From UBA12545 sp051024685 (GTDB taxonomy: Bacteria; Bacillota; DSM-521; Neomoorellales; Neomoorellaceae): 64,000 nucleotides of DNA. The stretch covers positions 3,058 through 67,057 of the forward strand of contig JAZHPA010000012.1 of assembly GCA_051024685.1 (NCBI GenBank), in the 5' to 3' direction. Numbering within the stretch: the stretch's first letter is position 1; each line of letters begins with the position of its first letter. The position numbers were made by a program, and so were the translations under genes. Of the stretch, positions 61,022-64,000 are shown piece after piece. Under the pieces are notes generated by a model. That model did no database searches. It saw only the letters and a program-made list of their open reading frames with translations, and was not told the DNA's origin.

Positions 61022-61109
61022 CGAACTAATATTGATTTTCTCTTCAGTATCGGTTTCCTGATTACCATTAAAGCAGCCTAACTAAAAATTGCCAAGGAGG
61101 TGTCGTCAA

Positions 61110-62426
61110 ATGTCAATTGACAACTGGAAGGAAGAATTTATCACCAGCGAGTTCGGACCGCTTTTGAAACGCACCAATACCAAGACCGGTGAGGTGCAGC
61201 TTTTCAGCCCAAGCGGTAAGCAGGTTGGTAACTCATTCTTCATTCCGGTACAGAAAGACGAAAACAGTGAACTGGAACGTGCCAGACGAAGAGCACTGGA
61301 ACAACTGAACCAGTACCCGCAGGAAGATGCCTTTGTTAAGTACGTCAAGAGCAGCTTGGAAGAGGCTCAAACGGTAGAGCGCATTGACAACCTGATGCGA
61401 TTGCTCTCTCAACATTTTACCACTAAAACCGTAAACACGGCTACTACTTCAAAATCTCAAAAGGAGGGGTCAAAGATGTATTTGGGTGATGAAGCTAGGA
61501 AGCGTTACGAAACCGACGAGATATTCCGCAAGAAAGTTGACAAGGTTGCTAAAGAATGGCGAGCATTGAGAGGTAACCGCAGTTCTCTGGAAAGCTACGT
61601 GGAAGTAGTGCTCCGTAACTACGAAGTGTCAAAGTCTATTACCAACGGAACATCCTTCGCACGCTCTGATGATGAAATCCTCCAGGGACTTTTAGATTCC
61701 GTTAAGGAGGAGGTCGTTCAAAAGAACTTCCGGAGAGCTACTGCTTTGCAGAGAGAGGTTGAGGAGGGAAGCTACGACATGAACAGCATCGCACGTTTTC
61801 TAGAAGAAACCTACGGACTGAAGCGTCCACCGTTTACTCCCAGTGACTTCGCACGACTCTCTAGGGAGAAGAAGGAACGCTACGAACCCTATCCGCCGAG
61901 CATGTACCGTGCAGTAACGTTGCAGGCCAAGGATTTGCAAGGACGGTTAAGCCAATGGCTAAGAGAATTGCCGAACGCCCTCAGCTATCGAGACAGGCTG
62001 ACGGATACTGCTAAGGAGCAGGTTACTAAACAGTTGACCGATATTTTCTCCATGTTGATGACCGTAGGTACTCTAGATGATGCCACCGTTGATAAGATTT
62101 CTACTCCTACTCGTAAACGGAGCGGTAATACTTACACGCAATTAGAAATGGAAGAGTTCTTCAAGCAAGGTCAGGAACTTGCTAGCGCCTGGTACACCTT
62201 TGTGAAGAGAGCCCAAGCTACCGTGGAAAAGGAAAAGTCTGAGAGAGGCTACCTCTCCGGTGACTTGAGAACTTTATACAACGTGGCACGCTGGCAGTAT
62301 CCAGACCATATTCAACCTGACATTAAGAAACATGACGACAGCGGTTTTTGGAGCAGCTTATTTAGAACGTTACCACCTCCACACGAACTTAGCAAGCTGA
62401 TTAACCAGAAAATCTTTAACGAGTAA
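61110..62426 (+). CDS. uncharacterised 438-residue protein, first gene of unknown cassette
   Basis: ATG at 61110 follows AAGGAGGTG with good spacing. The N-terminal ~105 residues (FGPLLKRTNTKTGEVQLFSP) look like a small beta-containing domain plus helix; a low-complexity linker (TKTVNTATTSKSQKEGSK) leads into a mostly helical, highly charged C-terminal ~315 residues. No motif or family recognised. A strong internal ribosome site and ATG at 61476 could yield the C-terminal part alone. Base composition and codon use differ from the upstream genes (more A/T-ending codons), suggesting transfer. Confidence 0.75.
   Translation: MSIDNWKEEFITSEFGPLLKRTNTKTGEVQLFSPSGKQVGNSFFIPVQKDENSELERARRRALEQLNQYPQEDAFVKYVKSSLEEAQTVERIDNLMRLLSQHFTTKTVNTATTSKSQKEGSKMYLGDEARKRYETDEIFRKKVDKVAKEWRALRGNRSSLESYVEVVLRNYEVSKSITNGTSFARSDDEILQGLLDSVKEEVVQKNFRRATALQREVEEGSYDMNSIARFLEETYGLKRPPFTPSDFARLSREKKERYEPYPPSMYRAVTLQAKDLQGRLSQWLRELPNALSYRDRLTDTAKEQVTKQLTDIFSMLMTVGTLDDATVDKISTPTRKRSGNTYTQLEMEEFFKQGQELASAWYTFVKRAQATVEKEKSERGYLSGDLRTLYNVARWQYPDHIQPDIKKHDDSGFWSSLFRTLPPPHELSKLINQKIFNE
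61460..61478 (+). promoter_or_regulatory. internal ribosome binding site and in-frame start
   Basis: AAAAGGAGGGG ends 6-7 bases before ATG 61476, which is codon 123 of the 438-residue frame and opens MYLGDEARKRYETDE. It is as strong as the gene's own start and lies exactly at a linker, so a shorter second product of 316 residues is likely. Confidence 0.65.
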
Positions 62427-62447
62427 CCACGAAGGGGGATGAACGTC

Positions 62448-62681
62448 ATGCTACCGATTTTCTACTGGATTAAGTGGGACGAACTAATGAAGGACGAGTT
62501 GGCGGAAAGGCTATCTCGCACCTGTTTCGGAAATTTCGGATATGACTTTATCTGTGCCTTTGGCGACAACGAATGGCAAGCTCTCCACCATTGTCCCTTG
62601 GGAATGCAGTGCGCTGAAGCCACCTATCACTACGAGTTAGTACCACGCCGAATCAAGAAACAGCTGGAGAATGTCGGATAA
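62448..62681 (+). CDS. small uncharacterised protein
   Basis: 77 residues from the ATG at 62448, spaced from GAAGGGGG; an ATG nine bases upstream abuts that site. Aromatic and cysteine-rich (FYWIKWDEL; CFGNFGYDFICAFGDNEW; HHCPLGMQCAEA). No family recognised. Overlaps no neighbour; next gene starts 17 bases on. Confidence 0.6.
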   Translation: MLPIFYWIKWDELMKDELAERLSRTCFGNFGYDFICAFGDNEWQALHHCPLGMQCAEATYHYELVPRRIKKQLENVG

Positions 62682-62697
62682 GGCGGAGGTAGCTGTC

Positions 62698-63276
62698 ATG
62701 ACCGTCTACCACCAAGTCAACATCAATCTGATAGACGGAAGACCGCAGTTCGTATCTCCGTTCATCAGCAGGTTGGGAGTTTCGCACACTTGTCCTACCT
62801 GTGGGAAAGAGTTGAAGCCGCTGACCTTCGAGGTCGGGAAGGTTACGAAAGCGGAACATTTCCATTCGAGGATTCCGGTAACCGATGACGATGGAGGAAT
62901 CTACTCCTTCCCGACTAAGCTTCCTCTTCCACTATACGGCTTAGTTACGTTAGGAGGCCAGCCAGTCGGAGAAGTTCGTGAACAGCATGTACCTGGCATT
63001 CCAGTACCGATTCTTCAAAGTGAGGCGTTTCTCCCACAGAGCATTGAGCAAGTGTTCTGTGGCCTATGCTATCGTCCAATCGAGCGAGAAGTCATCCCTC
63101 TCTATCATCACTACCAGAGAGGAGGGCTGATACCAGTCTGCTGCTTACAGGAACCACGGACACTTTTGGAGGTTGCCTTCTCGCATCAGAGGTCACGCTG
63201 GAGTCTGAGAGTGGCTGATGGTACTTTCTTCTTCGAGGAGAAAAAAGTTCCTCTCTATAAAGTTCCGTTGGTGTAA
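62698..63276 (+). CDS. uncharacterised protein with two zinc-ribbon-like cysteine pairs
   Basis: 192 residues, ATG at 62698 behind GGCGGAGGT. Cysteine pairs CPTC (after SRLGVSHT) and CGLC (after SIEQVF), plus a later VCC and several histidines, suggest zinc-binding knuckles. The segment between is proline-rich and beta-like (FPTKLPLPLYGLVTLGG). No known fold recognised. Same direction as its neighbours, probably co-transcribed. Confidence 0.65.
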   Translation: MTVYHQVNINLIDGRPQFVSPFISRLGVSHTCPTCGKELKPLTFEVGKVTKAEHFHSRIPVTDDDGGIYSFPTKLPLPLYGLVTLGGQPVGEVREQHVPGIPVPILQSEAFLPQSIEQVFCGLCYRPIEREVIPLYHHYQRGGLIPVCCLQEPRTLLEVAFSHQRSRWSLRVADGTFFFEEKKVPLYKVPLV

Positions 63277-63316
63277 CTTAAAATTTTATCCATAAGGAAG
63301 CTAAGGAGGTGAGATA

Positions 63317-63793
63317 GTGGCTCTGCCTAAAAGAGGTACACCCGAATATGAAGCATGGAGGAACTCTCCACAGTATGAGGAGTGGAGGAAGAAGACGAGT
63401 CAAGTAGTAAAAAGTCTCTGGCAAGACCCGAACTCAAAGTTACGTCAAGCAAGACAATCCGACGAATATCGAGAAAAACATCGTCAGAGGATGCTGAAGC
63501 ACTGGCGAGACCCGAACTCAAAGATTCGACAAGTCTGTCAGTCAAAGGAATTCCGAATGAAGGTGTCTCAGAGAATAAAAGAAGCGTTGCAAAATCCCGA
63601 GGTGAGGGCTCGGCAGAGCGAAAGCGTAAAACGAGCTTGGCAAAATCCAGAAATAAGGGAAAAGTATTTGAGCTATCTCCGTGACCCGGAAGCAAATGAA
63701 GAGCGAAGGAAACGCATCTCCGAAGGAATGCGAAAAAGTGATAAACGAATTGGTAGGCCGCCTAAAGGAGGTGAAAAGGAATGTTCTGGCTGA
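63317..63793 (+). CDS. NUMOD-repeat DNA-binding-like protein with AT-hook
   Basis: 158 residues, GTG at 63317 behind AAGGAGGTGAG. The body is a series of ~25-residue basic repeats around WxDPNSKxRQ and QNPExR (SLWQDPNSKLRQARQS; KHWRDPNSKIRQVCQS; ALQNPEVRARQSESVKRAWQ), the style of NUMOD3-type DNA-binding motifs of homing endonucleases. The C-terminus has an AT-hook-like KRIGRPPKGG. No HNH or GIY-YIG nuclease domain is present, so it may be a DNA-binding protein or the binding half of a split nuclease. Confidence 0.6.
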   Translation: MALPKRGTPEYEAWRNSPQYEEWRKKTSQVVKSLWQDPNSKLRQARQSDEYREKHRQRMLKHWRDPNSKIRQVCQSKEFRMKVSQRIKEALQNPEVRARQSESVKRAWQNPEIREKYLSYLRDPEANEERRKRISEGMRKSDKRIGRPPKGGEKECSG

Positions 63794-63873
63794 TTTGGTC
63801 GCTAGTTGCTGTGTCGGTGATGATGAACTGCTATCTCTACTTGAAAGGAGGCAAAACCATTCGTAGCACGTGA
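63781..63873 (+). CDS. 30-residue membrane microprotein
   Basis: ATG 63781 follows AAAGGAGGTGAAAAGGA and lies inside the last codons of the previous gene. It encodes MFWLIWSLVAVSVMMNCYLY followed by a short basic tail (LKGGKTIRST), i.e. one membrane helix with a positive C-terminus. Well-placed ribosome site and overlap make real translation plausible. Function unknown; small phage or plasmid membrane peptides look similar. Confidence 0.55.
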   Translation: MFWLIWSLVAVSVMMNCYLYLKGGKTIRST

Positions 63874-64000
63874 AAATATCGTTGTATTAACGTTTATAAG
63901 CCCTGGCGAATCCCCAGTTTGACAATTCTGATGATTATGGGAGTGATGGTGAGAAAGGAAAAGGGAATCCTCCTTTCGAAGAGATATTTGTAAACGATAG
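63874..64000 (+). other. window end, no supported gene
   Basis: One frame (ending GNPPFEEIFVND) is open to the window edge but follows a stop without a proper start. Another ribosome-like site (AAAGGAGGC) at about 63844 has no standard start behind it. Sequence to the right would be needed. Confidence 0.4.

Noticed and set aside
61021..61109. Possible CRISPR leader
   Set aside because: Too short before the next gene's ribosome site and begins inside a truncated repeat; looks like the cassette's own upstream region.
1..64000. tRNA or rRNA genes
   Set aside because: None recognised on either strand by eye; a covariance-model scan would be needed to exclude a tRNA.

Overview
The window reads as a chromosome segment of a spore-forming, anaerobic Firmicute. 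The best guess is a thermophilic acetogen of the Moorella / Thermanaeromonas type. That is an inference from gene content: spoVA genes, spmA/spmB, ytfJ, CotJC, CotF, HutP, a tungsten-type aldehyde:ferredoxin oxidoreductase, cobO and a type I/III CRISPR repeat. No rRNA or tRNA gene was recognised.

Layout. (1) 1-4 kb: end of a metallo-hydrolase gene, a CdaR regulator, a membrane-anchored coiled-coil protein built on 33-bp DNA repeats, chorismate mutase AroH and an orphan HutP. (2) 4.1-7.9 kb: a promoter, a c-di-AMP (ydaO/yuaA) riboswitch with terminator, then a five-gene operon of APC/KimA-like permease, small membrane protein, membrane-anchored universal stress domain and two TrkA/RCK proteins. 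This is probably a c-di-AMP-controlled potassium system. (3) 8.1-11.2 kb: ilvC, cobO, rluB, ogt. (4) 11.3-14.0 kb: a graveyard of gene remnants: a nucleotidyltransferase, a 136-bp copy of the spmB 3' end, a serine recombinase tail and a decayed lutCBA lactate operon. (5) 14.1-27.4 kb: a LacI-controlled deoxysugar/pentose operon (sugar kinases, FucI, RbsD/FucU, ribose-type ABC importer, class II aldolase) that also holds a MoaD-AOR pair, suggesting ferredoxin-linked oxidation of the aldehyde product. (6) 27.8-37.2 kb: a VapBC remnant, then the sporulation/housekeeping run lysA, M50 protease, trpS, scpA, scpB, ytfI, secreted protein, ytfJ, dacF, spmA, spmB. (7) 37.5-44.2 kb: glucan debranching enzyme, GT4, otsA, otsB, galU (trehalose / UDP-glucose). 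(8) 44.2-57.9 kb: spoVAD-E-F, CotJC manganese catalase, a YtrA-type GntR/ABC operon, an atypical M24 peptidase homologue, a methyltransferase, a detached spoVAC, CotF and a ferredoxin-like protein. (9) 58.0-61.0 kb: aminotransferase, a reduced group II intron, and a 19-repeat CRISPR array without cas genes in view. (10) 61.1-64.0 kb: a cassette of unknown proteins with strong ribosome binding sites, probably mobile DNA.

Most likely to reward a second look: the riboswitch-controlled split KimA/RCK operon; the AOR embedded in the fucose-type operon; the CRISPR array whose leader end is cut inside a repeat and whose trailer end carries a group II intron behind a terminator; a 93-nt structured repeat found twice; and the unknown cassette, whose first gene has a strong internal start site. 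Functions are assigned by motif recognition only; no database search was run.
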